A stretch of DNA of 64,000 bases from Algoriphagus oliviformis (GTDB lineage Bacteria; Bacteroidota; Bacteroidia; Cytophagales; Cyclobacteriaceae): the NCBI RefSeq assembly GCF_017254915.1, contig NZ_JAFKCT010000003.1:186001-250000 (forward strand), read 5' to 3'. The translations under genes and the position numbers were made by a program. The notes beneath the pieces are model-generated. The model was not told the DNA's origin, did not search any database, and saw nothing but the letters and a program-made list of their open reading frames with translations. Shown here piece by piece: positions 51,861 to 62,157 of this stretch. Each line of letters starts with the position of its first letter. Position 1 is the stretch's first letter.

Positions 51861-53183
51861 ATGAAGGAAAAAATCAGAATAGGCTGCGGAGCGGGCTTTT
51901 CAGGCGACAGGATCGAGCCCGCCCTGATTTTGGTAGAAAAGGGAAACCTGGACTACCTGGTGCTGGAGTGCCTTGCCGAGCGGACCATTGCTTTGGCTCA
52001 AAAGCGAAAAAAACAAGATCCAACTACCGGATACGATGTGCTCCTGGAGCGTAGAATCGAGGGCCTGCTTCCGCTTTTGCAAAAACACCAAACCCGCCTG
52101 ATCACCAACATGGGTGCGGCAAACCCGCTGGCTGGCGCGGAAAAAATCCTCGAAATCGCCCGTAGGCAAGGCCTAAAAACATCGGTAGCCGTGGTGCTCG
52201 GCGATGATGTCTTCGGGCAAATCTCCGGGGAGGAGCCCTCCATGGAAGGCAACAAAGCCCTTAAGTCGTATGGCAACCTGGTGTCCGCCAACGCCTACCT
52301 CGGCGTCGAGGCGATTTTACCGGCGTTGCAATCCGGGGCGGACATCATCCTGACGGGGAGAGTCGCCGACCCCTCGCTATTCCTCGCTCCGATGGTTTTC
52401 GAGTTTGGATGGAGCCAGTCGGACGTTGACCTGATGGGAAAAGGGACAGTCGTGGGACACCTGCTCGAATGTGCCGGCCAGATCACCGGAGGCTATTTTG
52501 CCGACCCGCTGACCAAACCTATCCCGGACATGCACATCCTGGGCCACCCTTTGGCGGAAATCAGCCGGGACGGCTCTGCGGTCATCTCCAAAGTAGCCGA
52601 AACCGGCGGGGCGATCACCGTGCAGACCGCCAAAGAACAACTCCTCTACGAGGTGATCGATCCGGGAAATTACTTCACTCCTGATGTCATCGCTGATTTT
52701 CGCCCGGTCAGCTTTCGGGAAATCGGGAAAAATTTGGTTCAAGTGACCGGAGGAACGGGGAAAGCAAAGCCCAATTCCCTGAAGGTCAGTGTCGGGTATG
52801 AGGCAGGCTTCATCGGTGAGGGAGAAATCTCCTATGCAGGAGCACAGGCCCTCACACGAGCACAGCTGGCGGGCGATGTCGTCGAAAAGCGAATCGCCCA
52901 CCTGTTTGATGAGTTTCGGGTGGACTTTATCGGAATGAGCTCCCTGCATGGAGCGGAGCTTTCCCAGGACCACAGCCCCTATGAAATCAGACTTCGCATC
53001 GCGGGGAAAGCCAAAGACCGAAGGCTTGCCCAACTCGTGGGAGAGGAGGTCGAGGCCCTCTATACCAACGGCCCAGCCGGAGGGGGCGGAGCAAGAAAAT
53101 ACCTGCACGAAGTCATCGGCGTCGTGTCGGTCCTGATGGATCGCCAAAAAATCAAGTCCGGCATCAAACTATTCGAATCATGA
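51861..53183 (+). CDS. AtuA-family protein (DUF1446)
   Basis: 440 residues, soluble. Conserved stretches include IRIGCGAGFSGDRIEPALILVEKGNLDYLVLECLAERTIALA, LITNMGAANPLAGAEKILEIA, GADIILTGRVADPSLFLAPMVFEFGWS and LECAGQITGGYFADP, then EISRDGSAVISKVAETGGAITVQTAKEQLLYEV. The family is named after AtuA of Pseudomonas terpene catabolism, but its reaction is not established. Its neighbours here suggest a step on a carboxylic acid, not a terpene. The stop overlaps the next gene by four bases. Confidence 0.9.
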   Translation: MKEKIRIGCGAGFSGDRIEPALILVEKGNLDYLVLECLAERTIALAQKRKKQDPTTGYDVLLERRIEGLLPLLQKHQTRLITNMGAANPLAGAEKILEIARRQGLKTSVAVVLGDDVFGQISGEEPSMEGNKALKSYGNLVSANAYLGVEAILPALQSGADIILTGRVADPSLFLAPMVFEFGWSQSDVDLMGKGTVVGHLLECAGQITGGYFADPLTKPIPDMHILGHPLAEISRDGSAVISKVAETGGAITVQTAKEQLLYEVIDPGNYFTPDVIADFRPVSFREIGKNLVQVTGGTGKAKPNSLKVSVGYEAGFIGEGEISYAGAQALTRAQLAGDVVEKRIAHLFDEFRVDFIGMSSLHGAELSQDHSPYEIRLRIAGKAKDRRLAQLVGEEVEALYTNGPAGGGGARKYLHEVIGVVSVLMDRQKIKSGIKLFES

Positions 53184-53503
53184 AAATCCGCCTTTCAAGC
53201 ATCGCCCATAGCCGAGCCGGAGACAAGGGGAACACGCTGATACTTTCCCTGATCCCGTTTGACAAAGACGATTTTGAGTTTCTGGAGCGGACAGTCACGG
53301 CTGAGCGTGTCAAAGCACACCTCGCCCATCAGGTAAAAGGTGAAGTGATCCGCTATGTTCTTCCTGAGCTGAGGGCATTCCAGTTCGTTTGCTTTGATGC
53401 CTTGTCCAGTGGGGTCACGACTTCGCTTGCGATGGATGCCCATGGCAAAAGCCTCAGCTATGCCCTTCTTGAGATGGAGATCCAAGACTACACCAAAGGC
53501 TGA
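53180..53503 (+). CDS. AtuA C-terminal-domain protein (separate polypeptide)
   Basis: 107 residues matching the C-terminal domain fused to AtuA in other bacteria: IRLSSIAHSRAGDKGNTLILSLIPFD, then AHLAHQVKGEVIRYVLPELRAFQFVCFDALSSGVTTSLAMDAHGKSLSYALLEMEI. It starts within the AtuA stop codon (ATGA), so the two proteins are made together and probably form one enzyme. It is the last gene of the operon. Confidence 0.9.
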   Translation: MKIRLSSIAHSRAGDKGNTLILSLIPFDKDDFEFLERTVTAERVKAHLAHQVKGEVIRYVLPELRAFQFVCFDALSSGVTTSLAMDAHGKSLSYALLEMEIQDYTKG

Positions 53504-53536
53504 CCTCCTATAACACTCGAGTTTGGATGTCCTAGG

Positions 53537-54877
53537 CTAGTCGTGGCCCGCATTTCCCCGCAGCCTCTGGATCACTGCTTCCAGCGATCGGTAGTGGTGG
53601 TAGATTCCCTTCCAGATGTGGCCTTTGTTGGCGGTCTTGAGCTCAGGCTGCTGGTCAAGTCCACCTGCGTACCAGTCTCCGTACTCGTGATCGATGAGAT
53701 AGGTATCGGTGTAGCCCCAGAGCTGGAGAAACTTGCCGTAGTAGTCATTCGGATCCTCGGGGTATAGGCTATGGAAAAGCAGCAGCGAGTTTAGTCCCTC
53801 CGCTTGCGCCCACCAGTTTTTGGTAGGGCGCGTCACGCGATAGCCCTCCGGGAAATAATAGCCTTCGTCATAGAAACCGCCTTTTTCAGCATCCCAACCC
53901 AGTTTCAGAGCTTGGTCGACCATCTTTTTGGCTACTTCCAGAGTCCGTTCGTCATCCTCCAAGCCCAAGACATGGGAGGCCTCCAGCATCAGAAAAGCCG
54001 TCTCCACGTCATGTCCAAAGGACACATGATCCAGCTGATGATGCGCCTCGATGACCGATTCGGATGAATCCGCAAAAGTCACCGGACTCCAATCCGGATA
54101 AAGAAAAAGCGTCAAGTGCCCCCGGTCTGTCACGATGGTATCCCGGATCAAAACCAGCATCTCCTCAAGCCTATCCCGCAGCAACCCATCCGGCCAAACT
54201 TGGTACAGCTCCGAAAAAGCCTCCAGTAGATGGATGGAGGAGTTTTGGTCCTTGTAGCCCAAGTCGGACGTGCTTGGTGTATCCGCAGGCCGGGCAATGG
54301 GTCTGCCATGCCGGTCTAGATGCTGGAAATATCCCTTGTACACCGGATCATGGGCCCCGGAATCCAGCCAATGAAAGGCCTTTTTGGCGAGGTCCAGCGC
54401 CTCGGGACTCCCGCTTTGCTTGTAGTAGGCCGCGAGCGCATAAATGCCAAAGGCATTGCCATAGGCGGTCTTGGCCGAATCGCCCTTCACCTTGCCTTTT
54501 TTGTCCAACAGCCAGAAAAAACCTCCATTCTCCGCATCCCAGAATTTGTCCCTGAGAAAAAGAAAACCGTGCTCGGCACCGGTTGCGTAATGCTCGACCT
54601 CGGGATAGCGCTCGGCGGCCTTGGCATTGGTCCAGACGTGACGGGACTGGGTGACGATCATCTTGTCCTGCTCACCCACAGGCTGGAAGTCGTAGCTAAA
54701 CGTGCTGAAAAACCCTCCATCCACGGTATCCACCGCTTGAGGATACCACTTGTCCAGGACTTCCGTGCGGAGGTGATGCTCGATCTGGTCTGCGAGGAGC
54801 AGTTGTGGGTCTTCTTTTTGGCAGGAAAAGAGTAGGCTGGCCACCGAGAAAAGCAGCAAAAAGCATCGGTTTTTCAT
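53537..54877 (-). CDS. AGE-family epimerase lipoprotein
   Basis: 446 residues with lipobox LLFSC (Cys about 19). The (alpha/alpha)6 barrel of N-acylglucosamine/cellobiose 2-epimerases is seen in DKWYPQAVDTVDGGFFSTFSYDF, SRHVWTNAKAA, TAYGNAFGIYALAAYYKQSG, DQNSSIHLLEAFSELY, HVSFGHDVETAFLMLEASH and KNWWAQAEGLNSLLLF. The His and Trp/Arg residues for epimerisation appear present. A lipoprotein version would act on sugars in the periplasm. It converges on the AtuA operon. Confidence 0.88.
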   Translation of the reverse strand: MKNRCFLLLFSVASLLFSCQKEDPQLLLADQIEHHLRTEVLDKWYPQAVDTVDGGFFSTFSYDFQPVGEQDKMIVTQSRHVWTNAKAAERYPEVEHYATGAEHGFLFLRDKFWDAENGGFFWLLDKKGKVKGDSAKTAYGNAFGIYALAAYYKQSGSPEALDLAKKAFHWLDSGAHDPVYKGYFQHLDRHGRPIARPADTPSTSDLGYKDQNSSIHLLEAFSELYQVWPDGLLRDRLEEMLVLIRDTIVTDRGHLTLFLYPDWSPVTFADSSESVIEAHHQLDHVSFGHDVETAFLMLEASHVLGLEDDERTLEVAKKMVDQALKLGWDAEKGGFYDEGYYFPEGYRVTRPTKNWWAQAEGLNSLLLFHSLYPEDPNDYYGKFLQLWGYTDTYLIDHEYGDWYAGGLDQQPELKTANKGHIWKGIYHHYRSLEAVIQRLRGNAGHD

Positions 54878-54941
54878 AGTATCATATTTTCTGTCGCAAC
54901 GAATGCAAAAACCAAGGCCAGCACAGGCGACCTAGCCCAGT

Positions 54942-56852
54942 TTACTTCCTGATCTGGATTCCAAGAGTGAGCTCCAGGTCTGCCGGACGGCCTATCTCCG
55001 CCTCTATCTCCTGCTTGATTTCCTTGTAGTCTATGGCCGTCAACTCTTTTTCCGACAGGATAGTCGCGGAGACCCTCAGGGGATTCAGGTTGATGACCTT
55101 GACTTCGCGCAGCAAACCGTGGGGAATCCGCTTTCCGCTGAGGCTTTGGATCAGCCTGTTTTCCTGCACCATGTTTCGGAAGGTGAGTGCCAAAGGTGCC
55201 GTCACCAAAACAAAGAAAGCCAAGCTGATCAAAAGGCCTTTTTTGGCAATCTGGAATGGACTGAACCCCAGCACGAAAAAGGTCAGTGCCGCAGCCATCA
55301 CGATCCCCGCGAGGTTAGTCCCCAGCAGCAGAGCCGCTCCGCCAAAGACACTCCATTCCCCCCAGCCCAGGCCGATCCCGGATACTGCGAGGGGCGGAAC
55401 CAACGCCACCGATATCGCCACCCCGGCCAGGGTTTTGGCGATCTCCTCCTTGGCATGGGCGTACGCTCCCGCGACGCCGGACACCACGGCAATCCCCAAA
55501 TCGAGCAGATTGGGGCGGATTCTTGACAGAATCTCCGAATTCATCGTCTTCAGCGGGGTCATCCAAGTGATGAAGACGGCAAAAACCAACCCGATCACCA
55601 CTCCCCAAAACAGCGTGATGAGGCTGGACTTGACCAAAATCCCGTCTTGGCGGAGCGCCCCCATGGCCAGCGAGATGATTGGCCCCATCAGAGGGGCCAG
55701 GATCATGGCACCTATCACCACCGGCGAGGAGTCCGCAAACAATCCAAAGGTGGCGATCAGCGTGGAAAGCGCCATCAGCACCAGATAGTTGGAGGAGGTC
55801 TGGGCGTTTTGCTTGAGAAGGGTAAAGAGCTCTTTGAACTCCTCCGTAGTGGCATGTCCGACCCAGGGCAGGTGGCTGCGCGTCAGTTCCTCCCTGAGCC
55901 TTCCCGTCGGTAATTTACCCAGGTTCAGCTCCTTGCGCTTGCTGGCTTCTTGCTTGTCTGCCGAGAATCCGGTCTGTATGCGCGGCCTTTTCTCGGAGAT
56001 CTTCATGGACAGCTTCTGGGCATTGCCCTCCTTTCCGTCCAGTCCGTAGCTGATCTCCCCATCCATCCCTTCGATTTCCATCCCCTCTGCTGACCAGTAG
56101 CTGACAAATTCCGGAATACTGCCTCCCTTGATGGGGAAAAAGAGGTTTTGCAGCCCAAAACCAATGATGGAGAAAAGGCTACGCGGGGCGAAAGCGATCA
56201 CGTGCAGGTACCCGTCACCCAAGCCAGAGTCCTTGATGAGCCTTTTGAAAATCAGGTTGGACTCGTTGTGCCCGACCACCAGCACCCCCATCGCTGCGAC
56301 TTCCAGCTTCTTCTCTTCCTCCTCCCCATTCTGGATGGTGATGCGGTAGTTTTGGAGCTTGACGCGGCGAAAGAGGTTCAAAAACCGCAGAAAACGGCTC
56401 TTGAAAGCACTGAAAAACCGGTAGTCTCCCGGGTCATACAGCACATTGAGTGACTTGCCTATCACCAGGGAATTGACGCAGGGCTGATCGTCCACCTCCA
56501 GGATGTCCAGGGGCTCTGCTCCGCCCTTTTCCACAAACTGCTTAAAAGCGTCGGCTTTGGAAGAAGGGACGGCAAACCCCTTGCGGACCTGGGTCAGCTT
56601 GGGATGGGGCAAAAAGCCGAGAATGGGAGACGACTCGTCCGCCTCGGCGATCACCTCCAGAGCCTGCTCATCGGAAACCCAAAACAGCAGGCGGTCGTCC
56701 TCTCCAAAATCCGACAAAGAAAACTCCTCAAAAGTCAGCGTCTGGCTGGGGCTGGGGTCGGGCTTTTCCAAAAAAGAGCTGACCTCCTCCTTGTCCAATC
56801 CCTGGTCATAAACCAACACATAGTCTTGCATGGAAAGTTGTTTATCGATCAA
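54942..56852 (-). CDS. DUF389 membrane protein with long cytoplasmic N-terminal domain
   Basis: 636 residues. Residues about 330-560 carry the DUF389 core: TSSNYLVLMALSTLIATFGLFADSSPVVIGAMILAPLMGPIISLAMG, then GVAGAYAHAKEEIAKTLAGVAISVALVPPLAVSGIGLG and further helices. The first about 320 residues are soluble and resemble, in part, a diacylglycerol-kinase-like fold, as in large TIGR00341-type members; this part of the assignment is weak. The last 90 residues are soluble again (LREVKVINLNPLRVSATILSEKEL). Function is unknown. It lies 11 bases after the mutase gene. Confidence 0.8.
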   Translation of the reverse strand: MIDKQLSMQDYVLVYDQGLDKEEVSSFLEKPDPSPSQTLTFEEFSLSDFGEDDRLLFWVSDEQALEVIAEADESSPILGFLPHPKLTQVRKGFAVPSSKADAFKQFVEKGGAEPLDILEVDDQPCVNSLVIGKSLNVLYDPGDYRFFSAFKSRFLRFLNLFRRVKLQNYRITIQNGEEEEKKLEVAAMGVLVVGHNESNLIFKRLIKDSGLGDGYLHVIAFAPRSLFSIIGFGLQNLFFPIKGGSIPEFVSYWSAEGMEIEGMDGEISYGLDGKEGNAQKLSMKISEKRPRIQTGFSADKQEASKRKELNLGKLPTGRLREELTRSHLPWVGHATTEEFKELFTLLKQNAQTSSNYLVLMALSTLIATFGLFADSSPVVIGAMILAPLMGPIISLAMGALRQDGILVKSSLITLFWGVVIGLVFAVFITWMTPLKTMNSEILSRIRPNLLDLGIAVVSGVAGAYAHAKEEIAKTLAGVAISVALVPPLAVSGIGLGWGEWSVFGGAALLLGTNLAGIVMAAALTFFVLGFSPFQIAKKGLLISLAFFVLVTAPLALTFRNMVQENRLIQSLSGKRIPHGLLREVKVINLNPLRVSATILSEKELTAIDYKEIKQEIEAEIGRPADLELTLGIQIRK

Positions 56853-56863
56853 AAAGTATCCGC

Positions 56864-58984
56864 CTAGTCCTCCATCAGTTTTTCCAAAATCTGTATTGCT
56901 GCTTCCGAAAGGACCGTTCCCGGCCCAAATACGGCCATCACCCCGGCATCGAAGAGAAAGTCGTAGTCCTTTTGCGGAATCACACCTCCGGCCACCACCC
57001 GGATGTCGCCTCGCCCGAGCTGCTGCAAGGCTTGGACCAACTGGGGAATGAGCGTCTTGTGCCCCGCTGCCAGGGAAGACACGCCGACCAGATGAACGTC
57101 GTTTTCGGCCGCCTGCTCGGCGACTTCCTGGGGAGTCTGAAACAAAGGCCCGATGTCCACATCAAAGCCCAAATCCGCAAAACCCGTCGCAATGACCTTG
57201 GCTCCGCGGTCGTGCCCATCCTGCCCCATCTTTGCCACCAAAATGCGGGGACGACGTCCCTCCAGTTCGGCGAACTCGTCTGACAGCTCCTGAGCTCTTC
57301 GGAACGTATCCTGATTTTTCACTTCCGCTGAATACACGCCAGATAGGGTTTGGGTTTGGGCTTTGTGCCTGCCAAAAGCATTTTCCATCGCCAGGGATAT
57401 TTCACCCAAAGTAGCTCTTTTTCGGGCAGCTTCCACGGCCAAGGCCAGCAGGTTACCCCTCCCCTCTCGGGCGGCGCCTTCGAGGGCAAGAAGAGCTTGG
57501 GCCACTTCTTCCCCATTCCTTGACTCCTTCAAGGCCTTCAATCGGGCAATCTGGGCCTGTCTGACGGCCTCGTTGTCCACGTCCCTCACCTCGATCGGGC
57601 GATCTTCCTCCACCTGATGGCGGTTGACCCCGACGATCACATCCCGACCGCTGTCTATTCTTGCCTGTTTTTTTGCGGCAGCCTCCTCTATCCTCATCTT
57701 TGGCAAGCCCGTCTCAATTGCCTTGGCCATGCCTCCCAAATCCTCCACTTCCTGGATCAGCGCCCAGGCCTTTTGCGCCAGCTGATCGGTCAGGTACTCG
57801 ACGTAGTAGGAGCCTCCCCAAGGATCTACCACCTGGGTCACGCCAGTCTCCTCCTGGAGTACCAGCTGGGTATTTCTCGCTATTCTGGCCGAAAAATCCG
57901 TCGGCAAGGCAATGGCCTCATCCAGGGAATTGGTGTGGAGGGACTGGGTATGCCCCATGACCGCAGCCATGGCCTCCACAGCGGTCCGCGTCACGTTGTT
58001 GAAGGGATCCTGCTCGGTGAGCGACCAGCCCGAGGTCTGGCAATGCGTCCTCAGCGCAAGGGACTTGGGGTCTTTCGCGTCAAACTGCTTTACGATTTTC
58101 GCCCAAAGCAGCCTGCCCGCGCGCATCTTGGCGATCTCCATGAAGTAATTCATCCCAATTCCCCAAAAAAAGGAAAGCCTGGGCGCGAAGTCGTCTATGT
58201 CCAGACCGGCTTTGACACCGGTCTTCAGGTACTCCAGACCATCCGCCAGCGTGTAAGCCAGCTCGAGATCAGCCGTAGCACCGGCCTCCTGCATGTGGTA
58301 GCCCGAGATGGAAATGGAGTTAAACTTGGGCATATACTTCGAGGTAAACTCGAAAATGTCGCCGATGATGCGCATGCTCGGCTGCGGGGGATAGATATAG
58401 GTGTTGCGCACCATGAACTCCTTCAGGATATCGTTTTGGATGGTGCCGGCGAGCTGCTCCAGAGCCGCTCCCTGCTCCTCTGCCGCGACGATATAGAAGG
58501 CCAAGATCGGGATCACCGCCCCGTTCATCGTCATGGAGACGGACATCTGATCCAGGGGAATCTGGTCAAAAAGAACCTTCATGTCCTCCACCGAGTCTAT
58601 TGCGACGCCGGCTTTGCCCACGTCTCCCTGCACGCGTGGATGGTCAGAGTCGTAGCCTCTGTGGGTGGCCAGGTCAAAGGCGACCGAAAGCCCCATTTGC
58701 CCAGCCGCCAAATTCTTTCGATAAAAGGCATTGGACTCCTCGGCGGTGGAAAATCCCGCGTACTGTCGGATCGTCCAGGCCCGCTGCACATACATGGTGC
58801 TGTAGGGACCTCGGAGAAAGGGGGGAATCCCGGCCGCAAAGCGGAGCTGTGGGAGCGCAAGCCCCTCCTCGGGCACAAAACTGCCGGGCACGCTGATGCC
58901 CTCTGGACTCTGCCAGCTGGTAGACGGCTTGGAGTTTCCCTTTTCCAGCCCATCGGATCTCCATTTGCTCAGGTCGGGTCTCAT
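56864..58984 (-). CDS. mutB: Methylmalonyl-CoA mutase large subunit
   Basis: 706 residues. The substrate-binding barrel has [61 protein letters not shown], and the B12 domain has the base-off motif [39 protein letters not shown] (DxHxxG). [15 protein letters not shown] follows. It interconverts (R)-methylmalonyl-CoA and succinyl-CoA with adenosylcobalamin, for propionate and odd-chain or branched amino-acid carbon. Its start overlaps the small-subunit stop by four bases. Confidence 0.97.
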   Translation of the reverse strand: MRPDLSKWRSDGLEKGNSKPSTSWQSPEGISVPGSFVPEEGLALPQLRFAAGIPPFLRGPYSTMYVQRAWTIRQYAGFSTAEESNAFYRKNLAAGQMGLSVAFDLATHRGYDSDHPRVQGDVGKAGVAIDSVEDMKVLFDQIPLDQMSVSMTMNGAVIPILAFYIVAAEEQGAALEQLAGTIQNDILKEFMVRNTYIYPPQPSMRIIGDIFEFTSKYMPKFNSISISGYHMQEAGATADLELAYTLADGLEYLKTGVKAGLDIDDFAPRLSFFWGIGMNYFMEIAKMRAGRLLWAKIVKQFDAKDPKSLALRTHCQTSGWSLTEQDPFNNVTRTAVEAMAAVMGHTQSLHTNSLDEAIALPTDFSARIARNTQLVLQEETGVTQVVDPWGGSYYVEYLTDQLAQKAWALIQEVEDLGGMAKAIETGLPKMRIEEAAAKKQARIDSGRDVIVGVNRHQVEEDRPIEVRDVDNEAVRQAQIARLKALKESRNGEEVAQALLALEGAAREGRGNLLALAVEAARKRATLGEISLAMENAFGRHKAQTQTLSGVYSAEVKNQDTFRRAQELSDEFAELEGRRPRILVAKMGQDGHDRGAKVIATGFADLGFDVDIGPLFQTPQEVAEQAAENDVHLVGVSSLAAGHKTLIPQLVQALQQLGRGDIRVVAGGVIPQKDYDFLFDAGVMAVFGPGTVLSEAAIQILEKLMED

Positions 58985-60372
58985 AGCAATTCCTGGTTTT
59001 TCAGCTCCACCAGATAGCTGGCACGGCTGGGGTTGAGCTCAAATGATTTTTCCCCAAAAAACTCGAACTCCAAGTCGCTTTTGAGGCTTGCTGAGGCCGG
59101 ATACTTGTTCGCTCCGATTTTTGGGATCAGCTTTTCCGCCACTTGGTTCTGTATTTTTGCCCGATGGGTTCGGATCTGTGCGTGCACGATTCCCTCTTTC
59201 AGCGCCGTCAGCCAACCTCCCTTTTCCTCCAGACTCTTCAATCCAGCCTGTATATCTCCAAGTATATACTCGGAGAGTTTTTCCAAAAAGAAGGAACCGG
59301 AAGCGGGATCTTGGACTTTGTCGAGGAAAGCCTCCTCCCTGAGCAGGGAGGAAACATTTTTGGCCATGCGCTTTTCGAGCTCTCCGGCCTGCTCCTCCAG
59401 GAGCGGCCTTGTCCAGAGCAGGTTGGCACCGCCGAGCAGGGCTGCCATCGCCTCGTAGCTCTGCCGGATGAGGTTCGTGTTCGAATCCAAGATCGACTTG
59501 GACCAGCCGGAAGTCTGCGCCAGCAGCTGCAACTCACTTCCCTCCACCTCTTCGAAGTACAAGCGACCAAGCGCGGTGACAGCCCGGCGAAATGCCTTCA
59601 AGCGCGCGATTTCCCCGAAATAGGCCTCGCCGACGGAGACCTCCAGCAGCATAGCCCCTACTACCCGACGGGGACTTTCCCCACTTGCGTCTATCAAGTC
59701 GATCAGCTCTCCCATGGCAAAAATCACCGCGTCCAAGGGATTGCCTCCGGCTTCGGTGTAGCGGGAGCTTTTCAGCGAAAAGGCCTTAAAATGCGGAAAG
59801 GCCTCGGTGAGCTCCAGAATTTCCCTGAAAACCTCCACGGCAAGGCCATAGTCTGCATTTTCCCCAAAGACCATATCCGAGGGAGCCCAGAGCAGAGCTC
59901 CGGAAATCTGCGCCGGGTCGAGGCCTTTGCCTTCCACCCAAGCCAGAAAAGAACCGAGTGCCACCAGGGGATTTGCCGTAGGCTGTATCAAGATGGGGAT
60001 GTATTCCGGCTTCACGCCTTGGAGCAGCTGCTCCAGGTCTTCAAAACCCGATAGGTGCAGCACCAGCCCCTCCGCCCCATTCTCCAGCTGATGCAGGAAT
60101 GTTTCGGAGCTTTCATCCGGATAGACGCTGACGAGGTTTGCCCATTGGCGGGGGGCATCCTGGCGATCGTCGGACTCTGACTGAAAGCTCGCCTGCCGGG
60201 GAATTTGCCCGCCCAAGTCCTCCAAGGTGTAGAAGGGCTGCAGCACTATCCGCTCCCAGAGCGTCGTGCCCAGGCTCTGGTCAAAATCCTTTCCCTTCAA
60301 GTCCCGAATCGCCTGGCTGATCCACGCGTCCTTGCTCGAAGGCTCAAATTCACTAAAAAGATCTTTGGTCAT
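58981..60372 (-). CDS. mutA: Methylmalonyl-CoA mutase small subunit
   Basis: 463 residues from the ATG at 60372 ([20 protein letters not shown]); the longer upstream frame is non-coding leader. It is related to the barrel of the large subunit but lacks a functional B12-binding domain: [39 protein letters not shown] and [42 protein letters not shown]. It stabilises the heterodimer. It is the first gene of the mutA-mutB operon. Confidence 0.93.
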   Translation of the reverse strand: MTKDLFSEFEPSSKDAWISQAIRDLKGKDFDQSLGTTLWERIVLQPFYTLEDLGGQIPRQASFQSESDDRQDAPRQWANLVSVYPDESSETFLHQLENGAEGLVLHLSGFEDLEQLLQGVKPEYIPILIQPTANPLVALGSFLAWVEGKGLDPAQISGALLWAPSDMVFGENADYGLAVEVFREILELTEAFPHFKAFSLKSSRYTEAGGNPLDAVIFAMGELIDLIDASGESPRRVVGAMLLEVSVGEAYFGEIARLKAFRRAVTALGRLYFEEVEGSELQLLAQTSGWSKSILDSNTNLIRQSYEAMAALLGGANLLWTRPLLEEQAGELEKRMAKNVSSLLREEAFLDKVQDPASGSFFLEKLSEYILGDIQAGLKSLEEKGGWLTALKEGIVHAQIRTHRAKIQNQVAEKLIPKIGANKYPASASLKSDLEFEFFGEKSFELNPSRASYLVELKNQELL

Positions 60373-60525
60373 ATTGGGTTGGAAAACATAAAATCCAAAA
60401 AGGGGACAAAACCAAAAATAAGAAATGAAGGGGGAATTGCTTCGCAAAGCAGGGCCAATTCCCCAGGAAGCAAAAACTATAAGCAACTGAGCCTCAATAC
60501 CAAGTCAAAAAGTCCGCTTTTTGAC

Positions 60526-60534
60526 TTTTCCACA
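60526..60534 (+). promoter_or_regulatory. DnaA-box-like site 1
   Basis: TTTTCCACA fits TTWTNCACA and is one base from the classical TTATCCACA. Confidence 0.55.
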
Positions 60535-60674
60535 GCAGTAATTTTTACCGGAATCACCGTTGTATAAAACAGGAATTGGCAATAAAACTTGATGCAAAAT
60601 ATTATTCTGCAACCTTCGGAAAATCTCGAATTATTGACTTTTTCAAGTTCTTGACGATTTTTTATTTAGGTTAA

Positions 60675-60683
60675 TTTTCCACA
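60675..60683 (+). promoter_or_regulatory. DnaA-box-like site 2
   Basis: A second TTTTCCACA in the same orientation, 149 bases from the first and 59 bases before the dnaA ATG. Confidence 0.55.
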
Positions 60684-60741
60684 AATTTGACCCCCCCGCT
60701 TTACTCTGGGGACTACAAGAATACCAGCAAATCTTTTCTAA

Positions 60742-62157
60742 ATGAGTTTGGAAGCTAGCGCCGTATGGAATGAGTGTCTGCGTGTTATAGAACAACACGT
60801 CAACGAGCAGAGCTTTTCAACTTGGTTTAAACCGATCAACCCGGTCAAACTGGAAGGCTCCAGCTTGACCATCCAAGTGCCCAGCCAGTTTTTCTACGAA
60901 TGGCTGGAGGACAACTACGTGCAAGTACTGAAACTGGCCATCAAGCAGACGCTGGGACCAAGCGGCCGCCTGGAGTACGCAGTGGTGGTGGACAAGGGCA
61001 ATTCGTCCAACCAGCCCATCGCAGTGTCCTATCCCCAGGGAAATGCCAACGCCAAAAAAGCAGCACCAGCCCAGGAAGTAAAGACGCCTTTTGAGATGCA
61101 GTCCCTGGACGCGGACATGCTGACCAAAAGCAACCTCAACCAAAACTACACCTTCAGCACCTACATAGAAGGCGACTGCAACCGACTTGCAAGGTCGGCG
61201 GGATTTGCCGTGGCCACCAAGCCAGGCATCACCTCCTTCAACCCCCTCATGGTCTATGGCGGTGTGGGCTTGGGAAAAACCCACCTCGTGCAGGCCATCG
61301 GCAACGAGATCAAAAACGGCCCCGAAGACAAATTTGTCCTCTACGTCTCCTCGGAAAAATTCGTGAACCAGTTCATGGACTCCATCAAGGATGGCAACGT
61401 GAAGAGCTTCACCAACTTTTACATGCAGGTGGACGTGCTGATCATCGACGACATTCAGTTTTTGGCGGGAAAAGACCGAACCCAGGAGATGTTTTTCCAC
61501 ATCTTCAATCACCTGCACCAAAACAAAAAGCAGATCATCATGACCTCCGACTGCCCTCCCAGAGACCTGAAGGGCCTGGAAGAGCGTCTGCTGTCGCGCT
61601 TCAAATGGGGACTCACGGCCGACCTGCAGATGCCGGACTTTGAGACCCGTGTGGCCATCATCCGGCGAAAAATGCAGTCAGAAGGGATCTTCATCCCCGA
61701 CGACGTGGTAGAATACCTGGCCTACTCCGTGGACACCAACGTGCGTGAACTGGAGGGGATCCTGATTTCCCTGATCGCACACGCTTCGCTCAACCGTGTC
61801 GAGGTGAGTTTGGAACTGGCGAAAACCGTCATCAAAAACTTCATCAAGGACATCGAGACGGAAGTCGGGATCGAGTTTATCCAAAAATCCGTGTCCGAAT
61901 ACTACGGCATCCACACGGACGAGCTGAAGGCAAAAACCCGCAAAAAGGAAATCGTGATCGCCAGACAAGTGGCCATGTACTTCTCCAAGGAATTCACCAA
62001 CCATTCCCTCAAATCCATCGGCTATCACTTTGGCGGCAGGGACCACAGTACCGTGATCCATGCGGTGCAGACGGTCAACGATATGATCGAGACCGATTCG
62101 GGCTTCAGAAACTCCGTCAACGAGCTGAAGAAAAAATTCAAGATGCGGTCGTATTGA
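60742..62157 (+). CDS. dnaA: Chromosomal replication initiator DnaA
   Basis: 471 residues. Domain I (1-about 85) includes VWNECLRVIEQHVNEQSFSTWF. The AAA+ domain has FNPLMVYGGVGLGKTHLVQAIG (Walker A, about residue 173), VLIIDDIQFLAGKDRTQEMFFH (Walker B, about 232) and ERLLSRFKWGLTADLQMPDFETRVAI. The C-terminal DNA-binding helix carries SIGYHFGGRDHSTVIHAVQTV. It opens the origin and also regulates its own gene. Two DnaA-box-like sites precede it. Confidence 0.98.
   Translation: MSLEASAVWNECLRVIEQHVNEQSFSTWFKPINPVKLEGSSLTIQVPSQFFYEWLEDNYVQVLKLAIKQTLGPSGRLEYAVVVDKGNSSNQPIAVSYPQGNANAKKAAPAQEVKTPFEMQSLDADMLTKSNLNQNYTFSTYIEGDCNRLARSAGFAVATKPGITSFNPLMVYGGVGLGKTHLVQAIGNEIKNGPEDKFVLYVSSEKFVNQFMDSIKDGNVKSFTNFYMQVDVLIIDDIQFLAGKDRTQEMFFHIFNHLHQNKKQIIMTSDCPPRDLKGLEERLLSRFKWGLTADLQMPDFETRVAIIRRKMQSEGIFIPDDVVEYLAYSVDTNVRELEGILISLIAHASLNRVEVSLELAKTVIKNFIKDIETEVGIEFIQKSVSEYYGIHTDELKAKTRKKEIVIARQVAMYFSKEFTNHSLKSIGYHFGGRDHSTVIHAVQTVNDMIETDSGFRNSVNELKKKFKMRSY

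Larger units (their letters stand above)
60373..60741. other. AT-rich region upstream of dnaA (possible origin)
   Basis: 369 bases between divergent mutA and dnaA. It includes the two DnaA-box-like sites at 60526 and 60675 and an AT-rich stretch at about 60580-60690 (AAAATATTATTC, GATTTTTTATTTAGG). Whether it is oriC or only dnaA autoregulation cannot be decided from this window. Confidence 0.5.
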
